DNA of 64,000 bases, taken from Chloroflexota bacterium (GTDB taxonomy: Bacteria > Chloroflexota > UBA6077 > JACCZL01). Of this stretch, positions 36,423-45,018 are shown in pieces. The translations under genes and the position numbers were made by a program. The first letter of the stretch is position 1. Each line of letters starts with the position of its first letter. The stretch spans positions 1 to 64,000 of the forward strand of contig JADLFM010000241.1 of assembly GCA_020845495.1 (NCBI GenBank), given 5' to 3'. Under the pieces are notes generated by a model. It made no database searches and was not told where the DNA came from. It worked only from the letters and a program-made list of their open reading frames with translations.

Positions 36423-37319
36423 TCAGGCGTCGCTCGATGCGCCCGCATCAGGGAGCCACGCTTCGTTGCGGGCCAGCGTGTGGAACGCGCGCACCCGCGC
36501 TTCGGCAGTCCCGAGGTCCGACGCCGCCGCTGTCATAAGCTCTCGGACGTCCGCGGCGAGGTCCGCACGCGCCTGGAGCAGTTCGAGCGCCCCGATGGGA
36601 AGTGTCAGGTCGTTGTTGAGGGCGTGCGACAGTTCGCGCGCTGCCTGCACCAGAGTGTCGTACGTGCCCCGCAGCCTCACGAGCTCCGTTTCGCGCGTCG
36701 CGAACTGTCGGCGTTGATTGGCTGCGTCAACCGCGTGCGCCACCTGCCGCCCGATCCCCTCGACGAGCGGCGCGTCATCGTCCAGGTAGCACGCTCGCTC
36801 GGAGGTCAGGCCAAGCACGAGCATGCCGAGCAGGCGTCCGCCGAACGCGAGCGGTGCCACGATGCAGGAGGTGAGGCCAATCTGCCGTAGCAGCCGATCC
36901 TGCCCTCGGCTGTGCACGATGACCTGTCGCGATGCATCGCCAACGTCTGGCATGACGACAGCCAGACCGTCATTACCCCCACCTTCACCCCATCCTGCTA
37001 CATCTTCAGGCCGGAGCGGCCGTGGGCGCGGCCATCGGTCCTCCGGCCAGCGTAGTCGAAGCCCGGCTATGAGGCGTTCACTCCTCGGATCGACATGCGC
37101 TCGAACGAGAGAACGGACGCTGCCGCGTTCGTCCAGTGCGTCGACGAGGCAGACGTCACTCAGCGCCGGGATCAGCAGGCGTGAAACGGCAGCCCCAAGG
37201 TCGACATCTGGCGCAGCGGTGAGGGCGCGCCCAACCTCGATCAGGAGTGCGAGACGGTCGGCGGGATCGGGGAGGAGACGCGGCGACGGGCTCACTCCCT
37301 CCGGCAGTGTCGCGTCCAT
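36423..37319 (-). CDS. GAF-domain protein with DHp-like helix but no kinase ATPase domain
   Basis: 298 residues. Residues 20-200 form a GAF sensor domain (ADRLALLIEVGRALTAAPDVDLGAAVSRL ... IVAPLAFGGRLLGMLVLG). After a short coiled coil comes LSHALNNDLTLPIGALELL around H232, which resembles the H-box of a histidine kinase (H-E-L-N-N-x-L), with a second helix after it. The ORF then stops; the ATP-binding HATPase domain is absent. It could be a phosphotransfer or inhibitor protein, or a truncated kinase. The stop codon has clear surroundings with no open frame beyond. The nearest response regulator is at 41662, too far to assume pairing. Confidence 0.75.
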   Translation of the reverse strand: MDATLPEGVSPSPRLLPDPADRLALLIEVGRALTAAPDVDLGAAVSRLLIPALSDVCLVDALDERGSVRSLVRAHVDPRSERLIAGLRLRWPEDRWPRPRPLRPEDVAGWGEGGGNDGLAVVMPDVGDASRQVIVHSRGQDRLLRQIGLTSCIVAPLAFGGRLLGMLVLGLTSERACYLDDDAPLVEGIGRQVAHAVDAANQRRQFATRETELVRLRGTYDTLVQAARELSHALNNDLTLPIGALELLQARADLAADVRELMTAAASDLGTAEARVRAFHTLARNEAWLPDAGASSDA

Positions 37320-37806
37320 GGGCGCACCTCACGGGCATGGTAGCCGGTTCGGCCCTCGTCGGTGCCGGCCGGATCGGCCCCAACGAACCCGGCACACCAC
37401 TGCGTGCCCCCACAGACCGGCGACGCTCAGGGTCACGTAATCGCATGGGCGCGTGCCGATACCTGGCGGCTGCGTGTGGGCGCGGCGCTCTGGGGCCTGA
37501 GCGGCTACATCCTCGCTCTGTCAGCCTGACGCGCGTCGCAACGTCTCGACTAGCATGCGCCGCGCAAGACCGTGTCTGGCACCCTCACTCCCATGCTAGC
37601 ACGGCGGTCCGGTAGGTCCAATGTCCCGCCGGGAACAGGACATTTGTCGCCCGTCAGGCGACGTGCGGAAGGCTACCATGATGGTGCCAGCGGGGAACGC
37701 CCTGCGGCTCCGCTCAAAACGGACATCCCACCCTCTCCACCAGGTCGGGGGGCGCCAATGGCGCCCCCTTACCTGTTAAGCAGGTCCGCCCAACCCCTTC
37801 AGGCCA
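37320..37806. other. 487-nt region between lon and the GAF gene; two hairpins plus lon terminator
   Basis: Holds the lon terminator (37741-37775) and two adjacent hairpins at 37620-37644 (AATGTCC / GGACATT) and 37646-37662 (GTCGCC / GGCGAC). The first shares its arm sequence with the hairpin at 14048. They may be remnants of a small mobile element end, or regulatory sites for the GAF gene. No ORF is convincing. Confidence 0.45.
37741..37775 (-). terminator. lon terminator hairpin
   Basis: 9-bp GC-rich stem (37748-37756 / 37760-37768) with a 3-nt loop, flanked by outer complementary CAGGT / ACCTG. It lies 32 nt after the lon stop on the minus strand. Confidence 0.7.
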
Positions 37807-40692
37807 TCACTGACTCGCGCGGCCCGGGTGTTGAACGCTCGAGTCGCCCGTCCCCGTCGACTCGCCGCCCAGTGAGGTGGCCGCCCGCTTTCGGCCAGTC
37901 GGCACGCCTGCGGGCGTGCCGGAACGCTGACTCGTCGGGGCTTTCGAGTCGGCGCCGTCCGTGCGCTCCCCCTTTGGGCGGGTCGTGCTCGTGCGGAGCG
38001 TGCTCCCACGGGTCGCGCCATTGGCGCGCGCGCGCTTGCTGGTGGCATGCCCCCCTCGCGGCTCCGCCTCGGCCTGCGCCGCACCTTCCGGCAGCGGCTC
38101 GAGCGCGTGCGTCAGAACGTCCTCGGCCGTATCGACGAAGATGACTTCCAGGTCACGCCGTAGCTCCTCTGGCACGTCCTCCAGATCGCGCTCGTTGCGG
38201 CGCGGCAACAGCACCGTCTTGATCCCGGCCCGGTGCGCCGCGAGCACCTTCTCCTTGACGCCGCCGATGGGTAAAACCTTACCGCGCAGCGTCAACTCGC
38301 CGGTCATGGCCAGATCCGAACGGACCGGTCGGCCGCTCGCCAACGACGCCAGCGCCGTCAGGATAGTCACGCCGGCCGATGGGCCGTCCTTCGGGATCGC
38401 GCCGGCCGGTACGTGAATGTGGACGGTGGTGTTCTCGAAGAACTTCCCGTCGAGACCGGCACAGCCGTTGGCCGGCGTCGACGCGGCTGAACTGTCTGGC
38501 GTGCGCGGCCGGTCATGATTCAGGACCGCGAGGTGCGAGCCGTACGCCCGGATGTAGGAGAGGGCCGCCTGCGCGCTCTCGCGCATGACGTCGCCCAGCA
38601 TGCCAGTCAAGATCAGCCGCTCCTGGCCAGGCATACAGGTCGCCTCGACGAACAGCACGTCGCCCCCGACCGGCGTCCAGGCCAGGCCGGTCGCGACGCC
38701 GGGCCGCGCCGTTCGTTCGGCAGCCTCGTCGAAGAAGCGTGGCCGGCCGAGGTAGCGCTGCACATCGCCCTGAGCGATCGTCACCGACGTCGCCGAGCCC
38801 TCGGCGATCTCGCGGGCCACCTTGCGGCAGAGCGCGGCCACCTCGCGGTCGAGGTTTCGGACGCCGGCCTCACGGGTGTACCCTCGGACCACCTCGCGAA
38901 TTGCGCTCGGCTCGATCGTCAACTCGCCCTCGCGCAGGCCATGGGCAGCCAGTTGCTTCGGGATGAGGTAGGTCCGAGCGATCTGGACCTTTTCCTCGTC
39001 GGTGTAGCCGGACAACTGCAACACTTCCATCCGGTCGCGCAGCGGAGCCGGAATCGTATCGAGTGCGTTGGCGGTTGTGACGAAGAGGACTTGCGACAGA
39101 TCGAACCCGACACCGAGGTAATTGTCGACGAAGTTGTAGTTCTGGGCCGGATCGAGCACTTCCAGGAGCGCCGACGACGGATCACCGCGCCAGTCCGCGC
39201 CCACCTTATCGATCTCGTCGAGCATGAAGACTGGGTCGCGGGCATCGGCGCGCTTGATGCCCTGGACGATGCGCCCGGGCATCGCGCCAATATACGTCCG
39301 TCGATGCCCGCGAATCTCAGCTTCGTCGTGGACGCCACCCAGCGAGATGCGCACGAACTTCCGGCCGAGCGCCCGCGCGATCGACTGGCCGAGGCTCGTC
39401 TTGCCGACGCCGGGCGGTCCGACGAAGCACAGAATCGGCTCGCGTGCGACACGGTCGGTGGGGGTCTCGGAGTGAGCGGTCGGGGCGGGCATCTCGGCGG
39501 AGCCGTCCTCGTGGACCTCGGCCACGACTGCCTGGCGCTCCTGACGCAACTTCTTGACCGCCAGGTGCTCCAGTATCCGATCCTTGATCTTCTCCAGGTC
39601 GTAGTGGTCTTCGTCGAGGATTCGGCGCGCCTTGGGCACGTCGATCTCGCCGCCGGTGCAGCGATTCCAGGGGAGCACCGCCATCCAATCGAGGTAGGTC
39701 AGGATGATGCCGTGCTCGGGTGAGGACGGCGGGACGTTGGCGAGCCGTTCGAGCTCGCGGTCAGCCTCGCGGCGTGCCTCGTCGGGCAGGCCAGCCTCCT
39801 CGATGCGCCGGCGTAGCTCACCGATCGGGCTCGTCTCATCCTCCTCGCCAAGCTCCTTGCGAATCGCCCGAAGCTGCTCGCGCAGAAAGTACTCGCGCTG
39901 CGCCTTCGTCATCCGCTCGCGGGTCTCGGACGTGATCTTCTGGCCAAGCTCGCGCACGGCCAGCTCATGCTGAAGCAATTCGACGAGCCGCTGGAGCTTT
40001 GCCCCGACCTGATCCTCTTCGAGCAGTTCCTGACGCACGGTGCCGAGCAGCGGGATCGCCGACGCGACGAGGTAGGCAAGCTGGCGCGGATCGTCGAGCG
40101 CCTCAGCGGCCGGAATCAACTCGTTCGGAAGCTCCTCGATGAGCGGCACCAGCCGGCGGAACAGATCGACGACGGCCCGGCGCAGCGCCTGAGTCTCGAC
40201 GTCGTCACTCGTGGCCTGATCCGGCGCCATCTCGACGCGCGCCTTCAGGTACGGCTCGGTCTGGATGAACTCGGTCAGGCGGATCCGCTCCAGTCCTTGC
40301 AGGACGAGTCGAAGCGTGCCGTCCGGGCTCCGAAGGAGCTGGTGGATGACGCCCGCCGTCCCGACCGAGTAGAGGTGGTCCGGCCCGGCCTGCTCCGGCG
40401 AGTCGGGTCGCTGCGCGACGAGCGCGAGCATCCGGTCGCCGCGCATGACGTCGTCGATGAGTCGAATCGACCGCTCCTGGCCGACGAGGAGCGGGACGAC
40501 GGCAAGGGGGAAGACGACTGTCCCCCCGCGCAGGGGCAGGACCGGCAAGGCGGCGGGGATCGACGGTTCCGTCGCCGGGCCGCTGACCTGCTCGTCCGAG
40601 TCAGTGCCCTGCTGTGCCGCTTCTCGGTCAGTGGTCTCCAGGTCGGTGGTGTCCAGGCTGGTGGTATCCTGAGGTGGGGTCTCGCGCTCCAT
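37807..40692 (-). CDS. lon: ATP-dependent Lon protease
   Basis: 961 residues from ATG 40692 (a GTG at 40701 is possible). Order: acidic/Thr-rich N-terminus, LON substrate-binding domain ([24 protein letters not shown]), coiled coil, AAA+ domain with Walker A GPPGVGKT at 425-432 and Walker [11 protein letters not shown], then the protease domain with catalytic Ser772 (KDGPSAGVT) and Lys815 (GGVKEK). It degrades misfolded and regulatory proteins in the cytosol. The last 90 or so residues after [10 protein letters not shown] form an extra basic, low-complexity tail rich in Arg/Thr/Ser/Gly, absent from typical Lon. It follows hsp20 by 65 nt, forming a heat-stress operon. Confidence 0.97.
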   Translation of the reverse strand: MERETPPQDTTSLDTTDLETTDREAAQQGTDSDEQVSGPATEPSIPAALPVLPLRGGTVVFPLAVVPLLVGQERSIRLIDDVMRGDRMLALVAQRPDSPEQAGPDHLYSVGTAGVIHQLLRSPDGTLRLVLQGLERIRLTEFIQTEPYLKARVEMAPDQATSDDVETQALRRAVVDLFRRLVPLIEELPNELIPAAEALDDPRQLAYLVASAIPLLGTVRQELLEEDQVGAKLQRLVELLQHELAVRELGQKITSETRERMTKAQREYFLREQLRAIRKELGEEDETSPIGELRRRIEEAGLPDEARREADRELERLANVPPSSPEHGIILTYLDWMAVLPWNRCTGGEIDVPKARRILDEDHYDLEKIKDRILEHLAVKKLRQERQAVVAEVHEDGSAEMPAPTAHSETPTDRVAREPILCFVGPPGVGKTSLGQSIARALGRKFVRISLGGVHDEAEIRGHRRTYIGAMPGRIVQGIKRADARDPVFMLDEIDKVGADWRGDPSSALLEVLDPAQNYNFVDNYLGVGFDLSQVLFVTTANALDTIPAPLRDRMEVLQLSGYTDEEKVQIARTYLIPKQLAAHGLREGELTIEPSAIREVVRGYTREAGVRNLDREVAALCRKVAREIAEGSATSVTIAQGDVQRYLGRPRFFDEAAERTARPGVATGLAWTPVGGDVLFVEATCMPGQERLILTGMLGDVMRESAQAALSYIRAYGSHLAVLNHDRPRTPDSSAASTPANGCAGLDGKFFENTTVHIHVPAGAIPKDGPSAGVTILTALASLASGRPVRSDLAMTGELTLRGKVLPIGGVKEKVLAAHRAGIKTVLLPRRNERDLEDVPEELRRDLEVIFVDTAEDVLTHALEPLPEGAAQAEAEPRGGHATSKRARANGATRGSTLRTSTTRPKGERTDGADSKAPTSQRSGTPAGVPTGRKRAATSLGGESTGTGDSSVQHPGRASQ

Positions 40693-40757
40693 GTCGCTCA
40701 CTCTTCGCAGTCCGTTCCGTAGTCGGGGGCGCCGGCGCCAGGCCGACCCGCGCCGGA

Positions 40758-41288
40758 CTACTCGTGATTCGTCTCGTCGCTTCGGCTGCCCGATTCACGG
40801 TCTCCGTTTCGAACGTTCGTGTCACCGGTCTCGCCTGAGGCAGTCCGTCCAGCTTGAATCGTCGCGGCCACGCGGGAGTGTGCCCGCTGCTTGACGAAGT
40901 GCAACTCGAGCAGGCCACGGTCGTAGCGAGCCTCGACAGTGTTCGGGTCAATCTGACCGGGCAACAGCAGTTCGAGCCTGAACGGACCCTGGCGAATCTC
41001 GGCCGCGTGGTACACGCCGGCGGCTCTGGCTGGTGGCAGGCGCCGGGTACCCTCGACGATCAGCGCGTCTTCGAACAGCAGGATGTCCAGCGCTTCCTGG
41101 TCGATGCCGGCTAGTTCGACGGTGACGACGATCTCCGACGCGGTCTCGACGACGTCGGTCGGAGGGCGCCACCCCGGGCCGGCGAGACTCACACTCGCTG
41201 CCGGCGGCCGCCAGGGTGCGCCGAACGAGCGCCCGCCGCCGGTCGCGAGCACCATAGCGTAGCGATAGCTCAGGCGTCGGTACCGCAT
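40758..41288 (-). CDS. Hsp20/alpha-crystallin small heat shock protein
   Basis: 176 residues. An alpha-crystallin domain spans about 42-140: PTDVVETASEIVVTVELAGIDQEALDILLFEDALIVEG, then RQGPFRLELLLPGQIDPNTVEARYDRGLLELHFVK. The usual C-terminal IxI anchor is not obvious; the tail is hydrophilic (GETGDTNVRNGDRESGSRSDE). ATP-independent holdase for unfolding proteins. First gene of an operon with lon. GGAG lies before the ATG. I looked for a CIRCE element upstream and did not see it. Confidence 0.93.
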   Translation of the reverse strand: MRYRRLSYRYAMVLATGGGRSFGAPWRPPAASVSLAGPGWRPPTDVVETASEIVVTVELAGIDQEALDILLFEDALIVEGTRRLPPARAAGVYHAAEIRQGPFRLELLLPGQIDPNTVEARYDRGLLELHFVKQRAHSRVAATIQAGRTASGETGDTNVRNGDRESGSRSDETNHE

Positions 41289-41661
41289 CAGTTCACTCCG
41301 TAGGACCGTGCATCGGCGTGCGCTTGCCCGCGTCGCACGTCCCCCTCAACCTCCGTACGAGGAATCGTAACCAGTCAGGCGCAGCGGCGGTCGGAAGTCG
41401 GCGATCGAGGTGCATCGTTCAACCAAAACCGCACGAACAGTGCCGGACTGAGGACCGGTCCTGGTCTTGCGCTGACTCTGCTGCCAGGGATCGTCGCCCG
41501 CGGGCCTCGCCCTCGACCATCGAACCTGACGTTTCGGCCCTGGCACATCATGTATCGTACTGCGAGCTTCTTGCGTCGTGCCGGCTACTATGTAGGAGCC
41601 CGTGGCCGTGGGCGCGACTCCATGCTGTGGACGAGGAGCGGACGGAGGCGGAGCGGCGACC
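41289..41661. promoter_or_regulatory. 373-nt divergent promoter region (hsp20-lon / response regulator)
   Basis: Must hold promoters for both directions. No CIRCE, no clear ROSE-type thermometer and no confident -35/-10 pair is recognised. Confidence 0.4.
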
Positions 41662-42093
41662 GTGACGCCAGGATCGCTGGGAACAATCCTCGTCGTCGAC
41701 GATGACGACCATATTCGTGCATTCGTCACCGAGGCGCTCGATCTCGAGGGCTACGAGGTCCGCAACGCGCCGGACGGCATCGCCGCCCTGGACGTCCTCG
41801 CGGTCTGGCGGCCGGACCTGATCCTGCTCGACTTGAACATGCCCCGGATGGACGGCTGGACCTTCTGCTCAGTCCAGCAAGCGGCGCCCGACCTCGCGGA
41901 CATCCCCGTCGCCCTGATGTCCGCGACCCACAACCTGCAAGCGCAGGCACTGCCATGCGCACCGGTCGCAGTGCTGGAAAAGCCGTTCGATCTTGACAAG
42001 CTGCTGGATCAGGTTGCGGCGGCGCTCCACGAGCGGCGAGACAATCGGGGCGTGGACGAGGGCGGTCAGTCCGGCCAATCCGGCGCGCGGTAA
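41662..42093 (+). CDS. Single-domain response regulator (CheY-like receiver)
   Basis: 143 residues from GTG 41662, chosen because GGAG lies 8 nt upstream; a GTG at 41602 would add 20 residues. Receiver fold: acidic pocket in ILVVDDDDHIRAF (residues 13-16), phosphorylation site D57 in LILLDLNMP, S87 in LMSATH, and K107 in VLEKPFD. There is no output domain, so it acts through protein contact like CheY or Spo0F, or as part of a phosphorelay. No kinase is adjacent. Its 3' end overlaps the convergent enolase-superfamily gene by 28 nt. Confidence 0.92.
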   Translation: MTPGSLGTILVVDDDDHIRAFVTEALDLEGYEVRNAPDGIAALDVLAVWRPDLILLDLNMPRMDGWTFCSVQQAAPDLADIPVALMSATHNLQAQALPCAPVAVLEKPFDLDKLLDQVAAALHERRDNRGVDEGGQSGQSGAR

Positions 42094-43163
42094 CGCTGCA
42101 GCACCTCCTCGTCGAGCGAGACGCCCAGCCCCGGACCATCCGGCGGCCGAACGCATCCGTCCGTGGCGGCAATAGGTTCGATCAGGAGCGGCGGCTCGTA
42201 CTCGAAGGCAGGAAGCTCGACGAGTGCGTCCCCGGCGAACGTCGCTGCAACGTGCAGGGTGGCCGCCAGCCCCGGCCCGATGTAGAACGAGTGAGGTGCT
42301 ACCGGTACGCCCGCGACTGTCGCCAGCGTCGCGATCCTCTTCATCTCGGCGATGCCGCCCGCCTTGACGATGCTCGGTTGAATGACGTCGGCTGGCCGTT
42401 TCGCCAACAAGTCGCGGAAGCCGTAGACCGTTCCCTCATTCTCGCCAGTCGCAATCGGGATACGAGTCCGGGTACGGAGCTCAGCGAGCGCGTCGTAATC
42501 CTCTGGCGGCCAGATCGGCTCTTCCAGCCAGGTGAGGCCGAACGGCTCGAGCGCCTTCGCCATCGACAGCGCTTCGGCTGGCGTCCAGGGCGCGTTCGGG
42601 TCGAGCATCAAGCCGACGTCCGCGCCGACCGCCTCGCGCGCCACGTGCACCGACGCGACGTCGGTCTGATGCAGTTTCAGGTAGGTGAAGCCGCGCGCAG
42701 CCCAGCTTCGGCAAGCCGCTGCAACGTCCGCCGGCGTGGAGTAGCGTAGGAGGCTCGCATACGCGCGCATGGACGGCCGCGTCAGGCCGCCGAGCAGGTC
42801 GTACAGTGGGGCATTTCGAAGCTTGCCGAGGAGATCCCACAGGGCAATCTCGACGGCGCTCACGGCGTAGAGCCCGGTGCCGCGCCGCCCCAGGCCGGTC
42901 GTGGCTCGCAAGAGACGGTCGGTCAAGGACTCGATGCGGGTCGGATCCTGCCCGAGCAGCAGCGGCCGCAGGGTGTGGACGATTGCACTCACAAGCGGAG
43001 TCGTGCCACCCATCGCGAAGCCCTCGCCCAGCCCGACCAGCCCTTCATCGCTGAGCACCCGCACGACGACCTGCCGGCGCATCCGCTGGCCCCACGGCGA
43101 CGGCGGGGTGGCCGGCGCGAGCGGGATCGCAAGGGGTATCGCCTGAACGTCAACGATCTTCAC
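42066..43163 (-). CDS. Enolase superfamily enzyme (mandelate racemase/muconate lactonizing type)
   Basis: 365 residues from GTG 43163 (AGAGGTG upstream). The longer ORF to 43367 runs through the 12-bp repeat as alternating Pro-Tyr and is rejected as the start. The barrel has K163-x-H165 (YLKLHQ) where mandelate racemase has K-x-K, metal ligands D188 (LMLDPN), E214 (WLEEP), E241 (ATGENE), and the D259/H291 base pair (DVIQPS; APHSFY) of the racemase/acid sugar dehydratase subgroup. So an acid-sugar dehydratase or racemase is likely; the substrate is open. It is divergent from the marR-emrAB operon. Confidence 0.9.
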   Translation of the reverse strand: MKIVDVQAIPLAIPLAPATPPSPWGQRMRRQVVVRVLSDEGLVGLGEGFAMGGTTPLVSAIVHTLRPLLLGQDPTRIESLTDRLLRATTGLGRRGTGLYAVSAVEIALWDLLGKLRNAPLYDLLGGLTRPSMRAYASLLRYSTPADVAAACRSWAARGFTYLKLHQTDVASVHVAREAVGADVGLMLDPNAPWTPAEALSMAKALEPFGLTWLEEPIWPPEDYDALAELRTRTRIPIATGENEGTVYGFRDLLAKRPADVIQPSIVKAGGIAEMKRIATLATVAGVPVAPHSFYIGPGLAATLHVAATFAGDALVELPAFEYEPPLLIEPIAATDGCVRPPDGPGLGVSLDEEVLQRYRAPDWPD

Positions 43164-43182
43164 GCCACACCTCTGCTGCCAT

Positions 43183-43230
43183 GGGTACGGATACGGGTAC
43201 GGATACGGGTACGGATACGGGTACGGACAC
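43183..43230 (+). repeat. Tandem repeat: 12-bp unit, 4 copies
   Basis: Unit GGGTACGGATAC occurs three times exactly (43183, 43195, 43207) and once with a single change (43219). It lies in the 194-nt gap between the divergent enolase-superfamily gene and marR, 20 nt from the former's start. Inner 6-mer periodicity (GGGTAC / GGATAC) is also visible. Confidence 0.96.
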
Positions 43231-43357
43231 AGCCGAAGTATCGCCTGGGTCCGGGCGCGCGGCAAATGGATTGACCCTCGACGGACGCCAGAACGCGGAA
43301 GTACGATGTGAGCATCAAAATATTCGTGCGTCGAAGCAGTCTGTAAGGGCCGAGATC

Positions 43358-44047
43358 GTGTCGACACCAGCCGCTCTAGTCCGCTCCGTGCCTGCTATCA
43401 CGCCAGAGACATCATCGGAGGCCGTCGCCGTCGCACTGGTGGGCCTGTTGCCGCGCCTCTACCGAGTGGTGGTAAGCGGGCTCCACGAGACGCCGGGCGT
43501 CGGCGAGATGTCCGTCGCACAGTTCCGGGTTCTTGGCCGGTTAGGCGAGCAGGCATATCGAGCGGCCGAGTTAGCGGCCGCGCTGGAGATCAGCCGGCCG
43601 ACGCTGACGGCGATTGCCGATGGACTGGTTCGGCGTGGCCTGGTCGAGCGGCGCCGCGAGCTACCGGGCGACCGACGCGGCGTCCTGTTGCACCTGACGC
43701 CGGCGGGGCGTGCCGCCAGCACGGCGATTCAGCAGCAAGCGGTCGCCAGTGTCCGGCGACTGCTGGCTGACGCCCAGCCGATCGACCTTGCCGCGCTCGA
43801 GCGTGGCATCGTCGTACTCGAGCGCGGTCTGCCAGCGTGCGACAGGGTGGCGAAGCACGCGGCAACGTCGGCAGCCGGCACACCCTCTGCGCCCGGTCTA
43901 TCAGCCGCTCCCCACGGTCCGTCGGCGAGCGCGCCGTTAGCCATCCGGGAACGTACGGCTGCCCGTGGCGCACCATCGGCGACGATGCTCGACGAGACAG
44001 CCGCACGCACAGCCCCGGCGCGCGGTCGTGACGGAGGACAGTCGTGA
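43358..44047 (+). CDS. MarR family transcriptional regulator
   Basis: 229 residues from GTG 43358. Winged helix-turn-helix at about 45-130: EMSVAQFRVLGRLGEQAYRAAELAAALEISRPTLTAIADGLVRRGLVERR, then wing RELPGDRRGVLLHLTPAGRAA. The last 75 residues are Ala/Ser/Pro-rich and probably disordered, longer than usual for MarR. It is first in an operon with emrA (GTGA overlap) and emrB and is likely their ligand-responsive repressor, binding the repeat-containing upstream region (inference). Confidence 0.9.
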   Translation: MSTPAALVRSVPAITPETSSEAVAVALVGLLPRLYRVVVSGLHETPGVGEMSVAQFRVLGRLGEQAYRAAELAAALEISRPTLTAIADGLVRRGLVERRRELPGDRRGVLLHLTPAGRAASTAIQQQAVASVRRLLADAQPIDLAALERGIVVLERGLPACDRVAKHAATSAAGTPSAPGLSAAPHGPSASAPLAIRERTAARGAPSATMLDETAARTAPARGRDGGQS

Positions 44048-45018
44048 GTTCCAAGGCGCCACCCGGCGCGCCGCGTGAGCGCCCGAATCGCTCTCCGGAC
44101 CGAAGCCCAGAGTCGCGGCCAGATACGACGCCACCGCTGGCGCCCTCCTCCCTGAACGGCCCGACGACGGGGCCTCCGCCGGCCGTCACCCCGTCCACGG
44201 GCGCACCGGCCACGAATTCCCCGCCGGCCAGCGCGCCGGCGGCCCCTGGCCGGGCGGCCGTCATCCATGAGACCCGGGCGCCGCGCCGTCGTCGGCGGCG
44301 ACTGCTGCTGCTGATTCCGCTCTTGCTGATCATCGGAGCGGTCGGCGCGGTGGTCGGGTATCGCTACTGGTACGACACCACCTACTTCGTCTCCACGGAT
44401 AACGCCCAGGTAGCCGGTGATCTGGTGCAGGTCGGGTCGTTGAATGCCGGACGGCTCGTCGCGACGAGGCTGGACATCGGAGCGAAGGTCCAGGCCGGGC
44501 AAGAACTGGCGGTCGTGGCGATGCCGCAGCAGGTCGGGAGCACGCCGGCCGGCACAGCTCCCCGGATGGACGTGATCAACACCTCGGATACGCTCGTCTC
44601 GGTGCCGTCCCCCCTGACTGGGATCGTCGCGGCTCGGCTTGCCTACGTTGGTGGGACGGTCGCCGCCGGCCAGCCGATCTACGCACTGGTGGACCCCAAG
44701 AACGTCTGGATCCGCGCGAATATCGAGGAAAGCGTGGCCTGGCGGCTGGAGGCGGGCCAGCCGGTCGAGGTGCACGCCGACGCGCTGGGGCGGACCCTGC
44801 CAGGCCGAGTCGACGCGATCACGCCAGCCAGCGCGGCAACATTCTCGCTGCTGCCATCGTCAAACGTCTCCGGCAACTACACGAAGGTGACTCAGTACGT
44901 GCCGGTCAAGATCGCGGTTGATGCTGGCGATGCGACCCTGCCGCTGGGGACGTCGGTCGAAGTCAAGATTCGGGTCGCCGAGCCCACGTCGAGCTTCCCA
45001 CTCCCATGGCGGCCGTAG
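44044..45018 (+). CDS. emrA: HlyD/EmrA-type membrane fusion protein
   Basis: 324 residues from GTG 44044 that overlaps the marR stop by 4 nt. Residues 1-80 are a Pro/Ser-rich cytoplasmic arm, longer than in E. coli EmrA. One membrane helix at 87-106 (LLLLIPLLLIIGAVGAVVGYRY) follows an Arg cluster. Then the lipoyl/biotinyl half-motifs (STDNAQVAGDLVQVGSLNAGRLVATRLDIGAKVQAGQ and VPSPLTGIVAARLAYVGGTVAAGQP) and a beta barrel. The coiled-coil hairpin is very short, so it may not reach an outer-membrane channel. Works with the downstream EmrB-like pump. Confidence 0.92.
   Translation: MSSKAPPGAPRERPNRSPDRSPESRPDTTPPLAPSSLNGPTTGPPPAVTPSTGAPATNSPPASAPAAPGRAAVIHETRAPRRRRRRLLLLIPLLLIIGAVGAVVGYRYWYDTTYFVSTDNAQVAGDLVQVGSLNAGRLVATRLDIGAKVQAGQELAVVAMPQQVGSTPAGTAPRMDVINTSDTLVSVPSPLTGIVAARLAYVGGTVAAGQPIYALVDPKNVWIRANIEESVAWRLEAGQPVEVHADALGRTLPGRVDAITPASAATFSLLPSSNVSGNYTKVTQYVPVKIAVDAGDATLPLGTSVEVKIRVAEPTSSFPLPWRP

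Noticed and set aside
41289..41345. CIRCE element or RNA thermometer upstream of hsp20-lon
   Set aside because: No TTAGCACTC-N9-GAGTGCTAA and no convincing anti-Shine-Dalgarno pairing.
43164..43367. N-terminal extension with alternating Pro-Tyr on the enolase-superfamily ORF
   Set aside because: Generated by the 12-bp DNA repeat; family similarity and a ribosome site support the GTG at 43163.
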